Below the pieces are notes generated by a model. It was not told the DNA's origin. It saw only the letters and a program-made list of their open reading frames with translations, and did not search any database. A stretch of 64,000 nt of DNA from Phaseolus vulgaris (Eukaryota > Streptophyta > Magnoliopsida > Fabales > Fabaceae): the NCBI RefSeq assembly GCF_000499845.2, contig NC_023756.2:47145429-47209428 (forward strand). The letters run 5' to 3'. The translations under genes were made by a program, and so were the position numbers. Each line of letters starts with the position of its first letter. Position 1 is the stretch's first letter. This document shows, piece by piece, positions 22,418-34,148 of this stretch.

Positions 22418-22600
22418 AGGGATTAATTTTTTTAATAAGTATAATTATATATTTTATTACTCGACTATTATTATAAACTTTATTGTATAATTTTTAACAC
22501 ATTTAATATCACGTTTTTCAATTTTATTGATTATTTAAATAACTAAGTGTGTTGTATGATAAAAAAAAGACGTAAAAATGGTTTGTTTTTTAAAAAAAAA
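22418..22600 (+). repeat. Direct duplicate of the DNA upstream of METTL5 (24500-24680)
   Basis: GTAAGGGATTAATTTTTTTAATAAG and following text match 24500-24680 with small indels, up to AAAATGGTTTG. It holds no METTL5 exon. It is a further trace of the local duplications. Confidence 0.7.
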
Positions 22601-22693
22601 TTATATAAAATTATGTTATCTTAAATATATGTATATAATATTTTTTTATCAACAAATAATTAATTAATTAAATAAAGCTTCATTCATTATCAT

Positions 22694-22748
22694 TCTCCCC
22701 AGCCCCAACAGCAGCGAGAAGACCAACTCTGCGAATACTGTTTCTCAT
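22694..22748 (-). pseudogene. MGNS-family fragment G, first 18 codons
   Basis: An ATG at 22748 gives MRNSIRRVGLLAAVGAGE, matching fragments A and F, and then breaks off. The sequence upstream (22750-22860) resembles the leader of A. Beyond it, 22880-22960 begins duplication copy 3. Confidence 0.6.
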
Positions 22749-23153
22749 CTAAAAGGCAACAAATTAAGAACACAAGAGAGTGTCTGGGATGATAAGTTTG
22801 GAAAGATGATGGTATAGAAATATATATAGGATTAGGTAGGTTTTCTCTGCTATGCACTTGCTTCGGGTGTTAATGGGGAATCAATGAACTTTTTGCTAGA
22901 CAAAGTCATTTTGTCATGCTCATGGTAACAAAAATTCAAAATCAATAATTAAGTGCAAGTTAAAAAAAAAATATTTTTTTTAAAAATGATACAGATAATC
23001 ACATAAGTAAACAAGATACAGACAGAACAACAAAATTTATTATTGCTAAAGAAAACATAAAGTGCAAGCAACAAGGTTACAATTGGGTTCTGCATAATAT
23101 ACACAACCACTGGCTAAACAAAAAGCTTATTTTCTTCTTCCAAGATTGTCTTG

Positions 23154-24068
23154 TCACCGTCTTTTTGGGAAAATCATAACATTTTCAAAAAAATTACCAT
23201 TACCGTTTCCCTTGAACCTTCCACCATTGGAGACCCCTCTTGCACTTTTGGGGGTGGCAACAGGTACTGGTATGGAAACACTGTCACTGTCTTCACTGTC
23301 AGACTGCCAAAACATTTTACCCCTCCCTTTATGATGACAATGAGGGCACATGGTAGGCTTCCAAATCCCAGTTCTACTGACTTCAGCAAACATGTAAAGT
23401 AATGCAGAAACAGGATGCTGCTCAGGGCCCTCCACTCTTATGTCAAATTTTCCATTGGATACTCCAATCTTTGCCACCACAGAAAAGCCAATATCTGTTC
23501 CACTTGACATGTGTAAACTTGTTCCGCTTCTCTTAACAAAGTAGTGAGCCACAGTGGCCACCTCGACCTCTTCCTCCCCTCTCTTTTTCTTTGACTCCTT
23601 AACAACAAGACCCCAATTTCTTCCATTCTCATACAACTGAACTTCTGTATCCACAACACCACCCCATACATCTAAACTCTTGTTTGTATTTGTCGATACA
23701 GTGGCGTATTCTTTTGTTCTAAATTTCGATAACATCCACCAAAAGATACTCACTATCCTAATATATTTGGTCCCAGTGATTTCCATAGTAAACTGCGTTT
23801 TGAAGTCAGAAGATGAAAGGTCATAGACGACAAAGTGTACCTTTTGGGCATTGCAATGTTGATCACCATATCTTGTGAAGGATACCTGACAAGTTTCCTT
23901 ATCTACTGTGTATACCACCTTAAATGTCTCATTGACCACTCCCGCATCGTCTTTCTCACTCAAATCTCTTGACAAGTCGATGGAAGTGGATGCTCCGAGC
24001 TGTAGATGGCAAGGAATTGGAGCAGTTCCAATATAATTATCGAGAACAACACGAAGACTGTTTCCCAT
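23154..24068 (-). CDS. Uncharacterised 304-aa protein, intact MGNS family member (gene E)
   Basis: A single-exon frame from ATG 24068 to the stop at 23154. I do not recognise the family. Visible features: N-terminus MGNSLRVVLDNYIGTAPIPC; a segment with VVYTVDKETCQVSFTRYG at 51-68; a variable stretch at 70-130; DVWGGVVDTEVQLY at 133-146; a basic patch ESKKKRG at 158-164; VATVAHYFVKRSGTSL at 170-185; a conserved domain DIGFSVVAKIGVSNGKFDI at 192-210; IWKPTMCPHCHHKGRGK at 235-251 with a CxxC and two His, perhaps metal-binding; an acidic Ser run SDSEDSDSV at 256-264; a Gly/Asn-rich basic tail. No membrane segment or clear signal peptide. It is the only intact copy among seven, in a divergent pair with METTL5, 762 bp apart. 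A TATA box lies about 100 bp upstream. Function unknown; nuclear or nucleic-acid-related is a guess from tail composition. Confidence 0.75.
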   Translation of the reverse strand: MGNSLRVVLDNYIGTAPIPCHLQLGASTSIDLSRDLSEKDDAGVVNETFKVVYTVDKETCQVSFTRYGDQHCNAQKVHFVVYDLSSSDFKTQFTMEITGTKYIRIVSIFWWMLSKFRTKEYATVSTNTNKSLDVWGGVVDTEVQLYENGRNWGLVVKESKKKRGEEEVEVATVAHYFVKRSGTSLHMSSGTDIGFSVVAKIGVSNGKFDIRVEGPEQHPVSALLYMFAEVSRTGIWKPTMCPHCHHKGRGKMFWQSDSEDSDSVSIPVPVATPKSARGVSNGGRFKGNGNGNFFENVMIFPKRR

Positions 24069-24159
24069 CTTGTTATTTTATAGGAAATAGAATGGAAGGA
24101 ATAGAATGGATTAGTAGTTTAAGGGTTCAGACTTCAATGGAAGGATGTTCACATGCCAA

Positions 24160-24175
24160 TGTTATATATAGAGAT
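24160..24175 (-). promoter_or_regulatory. TATA box of family gene E
   Basis: The minus strand reads CTCTATATATAACATTGG, about 100 bp upstream of the ATG at 24068. Copy C has the same element (about 11517-11525) and copy B a variant TATAAATA. Confidence 0.6.
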
Positions 24176-24697
24176 GCACACATTACATTACAGTATAATC
24201 TTTGCCCTAGTAAGCGTTATTCTTACGCACATTCATTCTTTCAATCACAGTCACTGTGGCATCTAATTCTCCATCATGCATTACCTTTTACTGTTAAATA
24301 TTCTCCAATCTTCAACCTCTTTGATTCTTCATTCTTCCACTAATTCAATTCTTTTCTCAGTGCGGCTCACAACGGGTGTTTGTTTTTTATGAATCTGTCA
24401 CAGTTCCAAAACCATTTTCTAGATGACTTCAATATTTCTGCACAAAACAATAACTATATAATTGCTACAGCTAATAGATAAACATGCCTCATAATTACAG
24501 TAAGGGATGAACTTTTTTTAATAACCATGATTATATATTTTATTACTAGACTATTATTTTTGTATGAACTTTATTGTCTATTTTTTTAACGTATTTTAAT
24601 ATCATGTTTTTCAATTTTTCAATCTATTGATTATTTAAATAAGTGCGTTGTGCGATAAAAAAACACTTCAAAATGGTTTGAATAGAAGAAAGAGAAT

Positions 24698-24736
24698 AAG
24701 CCCAATTGATTTTTGGCAGCATGATTGGGCTGGGCC
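24698..24736 (+). promoter_or_regulatory. Site II (TGGGCY) cluster in the METTL5 promoter
   Basis: AAGCCCAATT at 24698-24707 and GATTGGGCTGGGCC at 24723-24736 give three TGGGCY elements in both orientations, about 100 bp before the ATG. In plants such elements are bound by TCP factors and are common in promoters of ribosome and translation genes. Confidence 0.6.
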
Positions 24737-24830
24737 TTGGAACAGAGATTGTGGATCCGTGGAGCAGAGGATGATACAAAATTTAGGCAGAAAAAATGAA
24801 AGCGAAAGTTTGAATCAATCGCCGGAGAAG

Positions 24831-27800
24831 ATGAAGCTGAAGCAGTTGGAAGGCCTTCTTGGTGGTCTCCAGCAGTTCCCTCAACCCAAGGTAAAGCTTT
24901 CTCCTTTCTCTCAAACTTTCCCTTATCTCACTTTCTTCTGTGAATTGTGATTATAACATTAACATTGGACACTCACTTCTTCCTTGTTTGTGGTTGTGGC
25001 TTGTGGCGTGCAGGTGGAGCTTGAACAGTACCCAACGGGACCCCATATTGCTTCTCGAATGCTTTTCACTGTGTTCCCTCATTCCCTATATTCACCATCT
25101 TTTTTTATTTCACTCTTACTCTTCAAATGTGCTAAAGTTGGATTCTTTTGCTTTATACCACGTTCATCTTGCTGTGGTTGTTAATGGGTACTTCTTTTTT
25201 TGTCGTTTGCTTGTTTGGGGAATTTGGCCACTTTAGTATATGCAATGCAATGCAACCTGTGTTGGTCATACTTGCTTCTATGATGATGTGATTGGGAACA
25301 TTTAGTTATGATTCTTCTTGGTGACAATTCTGATTGGCTTTTGGGTTTTAAGACCATCTATGGAGCATTTAGTTGATGTTCTGTGGCATGGATTAGGGAA
25401 AGATGGGGAGGGTATTTTAGGAAATCAATTCAATTGTGTGCAAGTGTGTGTGGATTTGCAAAATATTTAGGGAATGGTTTTTGCCTTGTAAAATAGTTAT
25501 AGTAATTTCCACTTTGTTAAAGTTTTGTTCCTTTTCTATTAATGAGAATCAGGCAGAGAATTCTTTTGGGGATGTGAGTGACAGAGTAGTGGCTGACTTT
25601 GGATGCGGCTGTGGTACGTTAGGTGTTGCAGCTGCCCTTTTGAATGCAGAGTGAGTTGCATCTTTCCCTGCCTTATTTTTGTTTCTCATTCCCTTTTTTA
25701 TGTTATCCGAATGAGAGTGGAGGTTAGAATCACAGTATGTTATTCTAAAATTTTGAATTTCGTGCTTTTTAAATCATATAAGATGCTTTTGTATTACTGT
25801 ATCTAATATTCTCATGACTTTTCTTAGCATTTATCAGACATGTTCTCAGCATCGACATTGATCCAGAATCTCTTGAAATAGCTTCTCTTAATGCAGAGGA
25901 ACTTGAGGTATTGTCTTTCTGCTGATTGTTATGATAAAGGAGTGTATAGATTAATAGGTTTCGATTTTCAATTGCTGTGTCCCTTATTTGAGGAAAAGAA
26001 TAATAATTTTCAATATGTTTTGAATATTGTACATAAAACTGGAATAAGAGGGTATATGAATAGTGATCATTAGTAGTATTCTTTAGATGCAATGAGTAAT
26101 ATTTTTTATCAAATTCAATAATTATGTTAAAGTTGATTACTGATGACTGATGCACAACATTCCTTTGTTATTCTATTAAAACTGCAGCTGGACATTGATT
26201 TTATTCAGTCTAATATCTTGGACTTGGGATGGAGAGGTAGCTTTCCACGTCATCTCTCTCTTTTAATACCATAACATTGTACAAGTTTGTGTCTTGAAGC
26301 ATAAGCATTGCCAATGGGCAAATGCAGCATAACTTTTATCTTTGAAGTTTGAAATTATTGTTGGGATTTTGGAGCAACACCAGTCAGAATGAAAGCTTGT
26401 TGCTTGGGGCAACTTACTGATCTCCACGCCGAGATTCTTTTTGCTCTCCAAGTTGCTTATAATTATGGCTGTGGAAACTATAATTGAGAGTTTAATTGAT
26501 TAAACTGTGTTTCTGAATTGAATCCTTAATTCCTATTGTAACTGGGATATTTTTTATGCATCATTTATATGACTCACGGACATTGTATGTTATTTACAAG
26601 TATTTCATTTATCAATGACCTGTTCTAGCAGTTGCTAAACAAAATGACCAAGTGAACCAGTCATCGATTTAAGGGGAAAGTTGTCTGAAAAAAATTCTAA
26701 ATCTAGATTTTATGTTGCTGAATTTTTTTCCTCCAAGAAACTCACGGTTATCTTGGTATTGTCTAGGTCCAATTGTTGATACAGTTATAATGAATCCTCC
26801 ATTTGGTACTCGTAAAGTAGGTGCAGATTTAGATTTTCTCTCTGTTGCTTTGAAGGTAAGCAATAACATTAAAGTTTGGTTATCAATGCAAGACTGATGA
26901 GAATTCTAATATTAACTATGTACCATCTATTGCTTTGTCAGGTTGCGTCTCAAGCTGTTTATTCCTTGCATAAGACTTCAACAAGAGATGTAAGTCGCTT
27001 TTATCTTAAATTCTAATTATTAGATTGAATAGTTGAGATCTCTAATCAAATTTTTTTAACTTGCTATCTCCTGTGCTGTATATTAGTTTATTTTTTTCCC
27101 ACGAGAAGGTATATCTAGCCATAAGTTACTTACCATCCATTCTACAAGGATGCTATTACTGTTATTTACTTGAACCTTTGCACTCAGATTTTCACTAGTG
27201 TGCTATCATTCTATTAAGCTTATTCTATGCAACCTCCCAGTTATGCTTTTTGAACTAGCTTGCAGAGTTTAGGCATAGCATGAATCAATGATATGTTTTT
27301 ATACTAAAACAAGTAGAAGGTTCAGGTTGCTGATTTAATGCAAAATTTTAGCAATGAAGTTTGAAATAACCATCTTTTAATCATTTAAATTTTAGTGAGA
27401 TTTGGTATAACATGACTAGGTATTGTACTTTTGCATTCTGGACTTTATTTCTTTTTAAATGATTCATTGATTTAGTTATTTCTCCGTGACCTGTCCTCAT
27501 TTTTTCATATGTTGATTTATTGTTAAATGCATATACTTATTTAAATACAATTCCTATCAAAGCATTGTAGAATTTTTTCCCACACAGAAATTTTCTGCAG
27601 TATCAAAAGCTTAATTCCCCTGCAAAATACAATCACCGCCAATGTCTTTCTCACTGATTGATTGCTTTGTTCTCTTATGTTTAATGCATAAGCATGAATT
27701 CACATGTAATCTATAATTCTGTGTAGCTTCTCAAGAGTATGGGGATTATCTCCTCATTTGTGACAATACCGTGATTCAATTTTATCTGACTGCAGCATGT

Positions 27801-28199
27801 GAAACGAACAGCATTAAGGGATTTCAATGCTAGCAGTGCTGAAGCTATATGTGAGGTGGGTGAAATTTACTTCATATCTGATGTGTTTTTAGTCTTGCAA
27901 TTAAAGTTAATTTGTTTCTCTGTTCTGTGTAAAATCATGTTTTTCTTGCATGAAAAATGTATAATCCTCTTCCTATTGATTTCTTTGAAGAGAACAATAG
28001 CTCCAGTTTTCTTATGCCAGTTATTTGTATAGTAACCATTGTACAATTTATCGAACTCTTGTGGTTGAAATTTGTTTTCTTGCTTTGGCAGCTTCGGTTT
28101 GATGTACCAAAAATGTACAAATTTCATAAGAAGAAGGAAGTAGATATTGCTGTGGACCTCTGGCGTTTTGTTCCAGCAAGACATCAAAGAAGTACTTGA
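24831..28199 (+). CDS. METTL5: METTL5-type rRNA adenine-N6 methyltransferase, nine exons, 212 aa
   Basis: Coding exons joined by GT-AG introns with consistent phase: 24831-24890, 25014-25070, 25553-25650, 25838-25907, 26188-26236, 26767-26855, 26942-26989, 27796-27855, 28092-28199. The 212-aa product begins MKLKQLEGLLGGLQQFPQPK and VELEQYPTGPHIASRM. It has the SAM-binding glycine motif VADFGCGCGTLGVAAALL, an acidic loop SIDIDPESLE, the catalytic MNPPFGTRKVGAD, and a basic C-terminal part KMYKFHKKKEVDIAVDLWRF. NPPF is the signature of adenine-N6 amino methylation. Animal METTL5, with TRMT112, methylates one adenosine of 18S rRNA, and the plant homologue is the same length. No exon is damaged. 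The 5' part has been copied twice to the left as pseudogenes. Confidence 0.96.
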
Positions 28200-29355
28200 T
28201 GCAAACAAGGATAGTGTGTAGTGGAATGGATGATAAGATTGCAAGTAAAAGAAAATTTTGGGTATCTATAAAAAGAAACCTTCTCTATGTAACAAGCTCT
28301 TGCACGTAAAAATTGGTCTATGGCACTTCTTTAGTTGTGTGTCTTAAATCGAATAGTTGAGAAGTTACAGTGCTCTTTCTGCTTATACGTACAGGGTCTT
28401 CCTGAAGTTGGTTATATCTGATTATGAAACTTTGTGATGTTCTTAATAATCCATTGCACGAAGTTGCTTAAGAACTTGCTATCACAACCACAAGACAAGT
28501 TTTGAAGACATTACTTTGTTCAACATGTGGAGCAGGGGAATTTCTTGATCTTGTGAACATTTCAGACAATATTATTTCATATTGATTGTCGATTTAGCGT
28601 TTGAACTATTTTAAGTACTATTGTTTTGGAGTAATTACTTTTAATATGAAAAAAAGAAAACCTAAGTCAATCAATATAAAATGGTGTAATTCATAATGAA
28701 ACATCGTTTAGTTTAGTTTATTTAGAAAAAGGTATCAGCATTTCAAGAGTAATGGTGAAAATATGTAAATTTATTTATTTGAAAAAGAAGGGTGCGAAAA
28801 TGCTCTACATTTCATTGTGTGGTTGGAAATTAAGCATAAAGATCAAGAAACTCGATCATCTACTAATTGCATTAAATCTTATTGGTTATGAGACGGATTT
28901 AAAATAAATAGAAGAACATGACACGGGAACTATTTCATTTCTCAGAACAAAAAATGTCTTTGTTATTGTAAAGTTTAAAGATTAAGATTTAAGGTTTTTA
29001 CATCGATTAATTCAACTTATACCATATAGTTTTAAATCGATTGTTTATATGAGAAGTAACGAGTCAAGAATTGATGAATTCAGTAATTGAAAACTTACAA
29101 AACTTGTAACTCAAAAATGCATCCACTAATATGTTTCAGCATACAAACTGTAGAGAATTAACACAAAATTTAGTCCTCGTGTATCCTCAGTGTAGATACA
29201 GATTAGGAAAATAAGTCCCTGCCGATTGCACATTTGGTTATTAGGATGAAAAATAAACATTGGTCCCTCCCTGTTCCCATAATCTTCCATAAGCTTCTAT
29301 AACATGCATGTGGATTTCCCAGTACCATTCCTGCTTGATGGCACTTCTGCTAAAG
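28200..29355. other. Convergent intergenic region, METTL5 and PETs 3' ends
   Basis: Both genes end toward this 1.16-kb AT-rich stretch, so it must hold both 3' UTRs and polyadenylation sites. I see no further gene or repeat. Exact poly(A) sites cannot be fixed from the sequence. Confidence 0.6.
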
Positions 29356-32300
29356 TTATGCTGCTACTGCTGTTTCTTTTTCAGCCGTTTCTCCAAGTGT
29401 AAACCGTACGAATCGCCGCACTTTGATGTTTTCTCCAAGTGCAGCCACAGTTTGCTTCACCAAGTCTTTCACTAATACACTGTCATCCTTGAGAAATGGC
29501 TGCTCTAGAAGAGCAAGCTCCCCGAGCCTCTTAGAGACCCTTCCTTCCACAATTTTTTCTCTGATGTTCTCTGGTTTTGAAAGAAGGTCCTCTCTCTGCC
29601 TTTCAAGTTCCTTTTCATTGGTCACAACAGTCTCTGGAATATCTTCAACGGATACAAACTGCACCTGTGGGCTGGCCACCACCTGCATTGCAAGATCATC
29701 AACCAACTCCTTGAATTTCTCACCTCTACCCACAAAGTCAGTTTCGCAGTTCACTTCGATTAGAACGCCAATGCGTGAATCGTGAATGTATGAACCAATT
29801 CTGCCTTCTGCTGCTAACCGGCTCGATTTTTTGTCAGCAGAGGAGAGACCCTTTTTTCTCAGGTATTCTTGGGCCTTTTCAAGATCCCCTCCAGTTTCAG
29901 CTAGAGCTTTCTTGCAGTCCATCATCCCTGCTCCAGTTTCTTCCCTCAATTGCTTAACCAATGAGGCTGAGACTGCTACTGTTGATTTCCTGCAGAAGAA
30001 TGTTGAACAATTTAAGATTAGCAAAAAGAGGTAACTTAGAAACTTAGGTTACTTTCACCTATTTCAAGAGTAAACCAAAGATAATATTTGTGTATGAGCA
30101 CGGAGTGTGGGGAGGTTGGGGTAAGCATGTGCTAGAAAATGTAAGATCAAACATATAGATACAGTATGTAGTCTTGTGCCGCTTTACTAAATTTGTAAAA
30201 TCAGTTAGTTTGAATTATTTGTAAAAAGTGTACAATGAGAAGGCTACCCATTGCTTCCACATTTTACATGTAAGTTGTAACTGAGTAATTCAGTCATAAT
30301 TTAATGCCATCACAAACACAATGTCTCCTATGGCCTGAATCATAATTTGTTTCTGAATCTTAATAACGCACATTCCAGTAACTAATCACCTAAATTTCAC
30401 AACTTAATTACTCAATAATAAAAAAAAAGAGTTCATAGAACTGCTTACTTTGGTTCAGTCTCCTTGGCTTCTGCAACAGCAGGTTGCTCGGTTGCTGGTG
30501 TAGGTGCTGGTTTTGCCGTAGTTTGTGCCGCTACTTCAGCAGCAAAGTCCTGACTTTTCTTCTCTAAACCCTCTCCAAGGTTGAATCGCACAAACCTCTT
30601 AACTTTAATATTTTCTCCAATAGTAGCAATAGTTTGCTTGACCAAGTCCTTTATTGCTACCTTATCATTCTTAATGTAGGGCTGCTCAAGCAATGCCAGC
30701 TCCTCTAGTCTTTTGTTTATCCTCCCTTCAACAATCTTTGATCTTATTTGCTCTGGTTTTGACAAAAGATCTTCTTTCTGCATTTCTATCTCTTTTTCTT
30801 TGTTAACAATCTCCTCAGGAACATCTTCTGTAACAAGATACTCTACTTGAGGGCATGCAGCCACTTGCATGGCTATATCATCAACAAGATCTTTAAAAAT
30901 TTCACCTCGGGAGACAAAATCTGTCTCACAGTTTACTTCTACCAAAACACCTATCCTGCTGTCATGGATGTAAGAACCTATCCTTCCTTCAGCAGTTACC
31001 CTGCTTGCTTTCTTTTCTGCACTCGATAAGCCTTTTTTCCTAAGGTACTCTTGTGCTTTAATAATGTCCCCACCAGTCTCTGATAGAGCTTTCTTGCAGT
31101 CCATCATTCCAGCTCCTGTTTCTTCCCGAAGTTGCTTCACAAGTGCTGGAGATATAGTTGCTACAATCCGAAAAAAAGGGGGAAAGATTAATATTAGAAA
31201 TCCTATGCAAGAATGCAAAGAAAAAAGCCAAAAGTTGGAAAACTAAGAAATATGAATGAACGTCAAGTGTTGTTTGTAACAAGTGTCATAATTGAATCCC
31301 CCAAAGGCAATGCCATTGATCCACTTGGAATTGCAGCCCTGCACTGCATTGGTTAGTCCAACTCCCAGTTGGACCTAGTGCCAATATAGGAAACTTGTTA
31401 TATATAAATATTGTAAAAAGATTGAAAGTGAGAACTATAGAGATTATGTAATGTGTGTGCATTTAAACTACATATATACAGAAACTATGCAACCTGTATC
31501 ATGCACCTCACCCAGATATTAAATAAATAAAAACTAAAATACATGTATAAATTGATGTCTTTCTAACATACTTCAGTTTGATGCAAAAAACGTGAAATGA
31601 AATAGGATGAAAATCAGATGAAATTTAAACCTTTACTTGAGCCTTCCCCTGACGTAGCACCAGTTTGTCCATCAGAACTAGATAAACTGATATTTTTCTC
31701 AGATGCAGTTGCAATCTCTTTCTCTTCAACTTGTGAGGTAAACGAATTTTCATTCTCTGTGACGGGAGTCTGCTTTTGCAATTCTTCTTCAGGGTTATCA
31801 GTGGAGGTTTTTACTACTTCAGTGGCAGAACTTTCTGGAGAAGGAACCTGATCGGGTTCTTCTGTTTCATCTGTTGACATAGATTAACAGTTCAAGAGCA
31901 CTCCTTTCATAATAGTAGACAGAAGAAGAAAAAGAAATTCTGTTTGCAAGATAAGGCAACTATAATGTGGCCTATTGTTTCAGTTACATAAAACTGGTTG
32001 ATTGGGATCACAGGGGAAATGAAATGGATGCAATACCATGCAATTTATGATCAATTTTGGGAAACTTGCTAGCGATTCTCATTCATTAACCAAATCAAAC
32101 CAGGCAAATAGGAATTATAAAGAAATTGAGGCATATAAACCTTTATTCAAGTTTCCGTCAGGAGACAACTCGCCACTTAAACTAGTGTCACCATCATTGA
32201 TCTCAGGAACAGCTCCAACATCATCGACTGCTTGTGATGCAAAGGAAATATTATTTGATAAATTAATTGGAAAGCTCTGGTACATGCATCTAATTGCACA

Positions 32301-34148
32301 AAATATGTTTGGTTTTAGACTTACCATCTGTACTTCTATATGTTAGAATAAATTAGAAAGACAAATCGATAGATAATTTATGTAGCAGAGAGAGTGGGAG
32401 ATGGATTAAACAGAACCTGCAGTTTCTTGCAGGGCTGGGGCACTCGATGCAATATCTGATTCAGTAATAGTACCATTTCCATCAGGGCTAGGTTCAACTG
32501 CATCAGTATCAGTTAGTACTGCAGCTGCAAATTCTTCCGCTGCATTAGGAGTTTGTGACTGTTTCTCATCTTCTGTGACAATTTCATCAACTCCACTTTC
32601 TATTACGTTGTCAGTAGCTGTTTCAACAGGTGAGTCAGTTTTCAAATCGCTTGTTGGGACCTCGGTCAGAGTAGCTTCCTCAATTGTTGGATTTACAATA
32701 GATAGATCCTCTTCAGGAGTCAAACTTCCAGAAACTACCACTTCTTCCTTCTCAATGGGAGTATCTATACCTGGTGTTGGGCTAGAAACAGTGCTGACTA
32801 GGTTACTCTCATCATCCACAATAGCAGTTGAGGAGCCATTCGTTGCACTGGTTCCCACATTTTCCTCATTTGAAGAAATATCACCTTCAGCATTTTGTTT
32901 GACTGTTGGGGAAACATCATCTGTTAACTTGCTGCTAACTGGTTCACCCTGTACGTCAGGAACATCCAATGCAGTTTCCTTAATTTCTTCCAAAGTTGTT
33001 CCAGGTGCTGGTTTTTGAACTTCACTTTGAGGTTTCTCCCTCTCATCCAAAAAAGAAGAAATATCCTTGTTCTTACGAAAAGCCAACATAAAAGGGTTTG
33101 TTGCAGTATGGATAACTCCTTGGTTAAATGTTGAGGCTGAATCTGTAGTATCTTCCTCGGTCTTCATAGTCAATGTTGCTTGCCCTCTATTGATACGCAA
33201 AACACGTACATTAACTTCTTGACCAACCTCCAGCCTAGTGTTTCCCATAACATTATCAAATCCATCATCAGGTTCCTCAGATACAGGTAGAAATCCTTCC
33301 TCACCTTCAGGAAGAGATATAAAAGCACCGCTCCTAGCCAGATTCTTCACTGAACCAACCAGTAGCTGCCCTAGGACAAATTTTGTGCTTTTCACCACAT
33401 TATCTTTCCTTGAACTGGGTTTTGAAGTGCTCCTCTTCCCAGATCCCGTTTTCTCTGTCTTGACAGGTGCCTCTTTTCGTTGCTTACTACCAGTGTCAGC
33501 ATTTTCACGCATAGAGAGAGAAATCCGACGAGTTTCATTATTGACTTCAATTAGCTTCACCTTCACTTCTTGGCCTATAGAAACAAAACTTGCAATGTCT
33601 TTAACATAGTTATCACTCAACATTGAAATATGAACAAGGCCATCTGTGAAAGCACCAAAATCAACAAAGGCACCAAATGGCTGGATAGATTTTACTTTCC
33701 CAGTAAAACTTGCCCCAGGAATCAAATCCTCGTTCTTTACAGGAGGCATCTCACTTTTCCTTGCAGGTCTTGAACGCTTGGCTTTAGCTGTATCAGGGTT
33801 GGCATCAGACTTAGAAGATGAATCTTCACTTATTCCAATTTCATTTGAAGAAATTTCACCAGAATCTTCATCTGCAACAGGTGGACCTGGTTCCTCCAGT
33901 GCTACATCTGTTTCTGTGGCTGATATGGAGGTTCTAGACTTCTTATGAAAAGTGCGTATACTTTTGCTTTGCGGAAACGTTCCACTGGCAACAAATGAAG
34001 GTAATAGAAATCTCCAAGATGATGATCCAGGTTTTACAGTGCTCCGTGACAAGTTGAGTCTAGTTATGGTGTTATTCTTCCTTGATGAGTAGGTGAATCC
34101 AGGAATAATTAAAACATTGCCAATAGAGCACGGTATTACAGGATTCAT
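29356..34148 (-). CDS. PETs: Chloroplast PETs polyprotein (S1-S1-EFTs-EFTs), five coding exons, 1134 aa
   Basis: Coding exons on the minus strand: 34148-32417, 32227-32141, 31870-31631, 31160-30449, 29989-29356, with consistent phases, 1134 aa. The start [20 protein letters not shown] is chosen over a longer frame because it begins a Ser/Arg-rich plastid transit peptide. Domains: S1 at about 143-213 ([20 protein letters not shown]), S1 at about 257-329, a long acidic Ser/Thr/Glu linker to about 686, EF-Ts at about 688-900 and a second EF-Ts at about 928-1120. Both have [20 protein letters not shown], and [16 protein letters not shown] or [16 protein letters not shown]. In algae and plants this precursor gives EF-Ts, which recharges plastid EF-Tu with GTP, and an S1 ribosome-associated protein. 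The second EF-Ts is one whole exon. From memory, the Arabidopsis protein (At4g29060) is shorter, about 950 aa; the linker accounts for the difference. Confidence 0.97.

Noticed and set aside
23154..24068. N-terminal MGNS as an N-myristoylation site
   Set aside because: The position that normally needs a small residue is Arg in E and A and Asp in C, so the consensus is not met.
24648..24950. Plus frame of 100 codons over METTL5 exon 1
   Set aside because: It reads the 5' UTR and intron 1 around the true 20-codon first exon.
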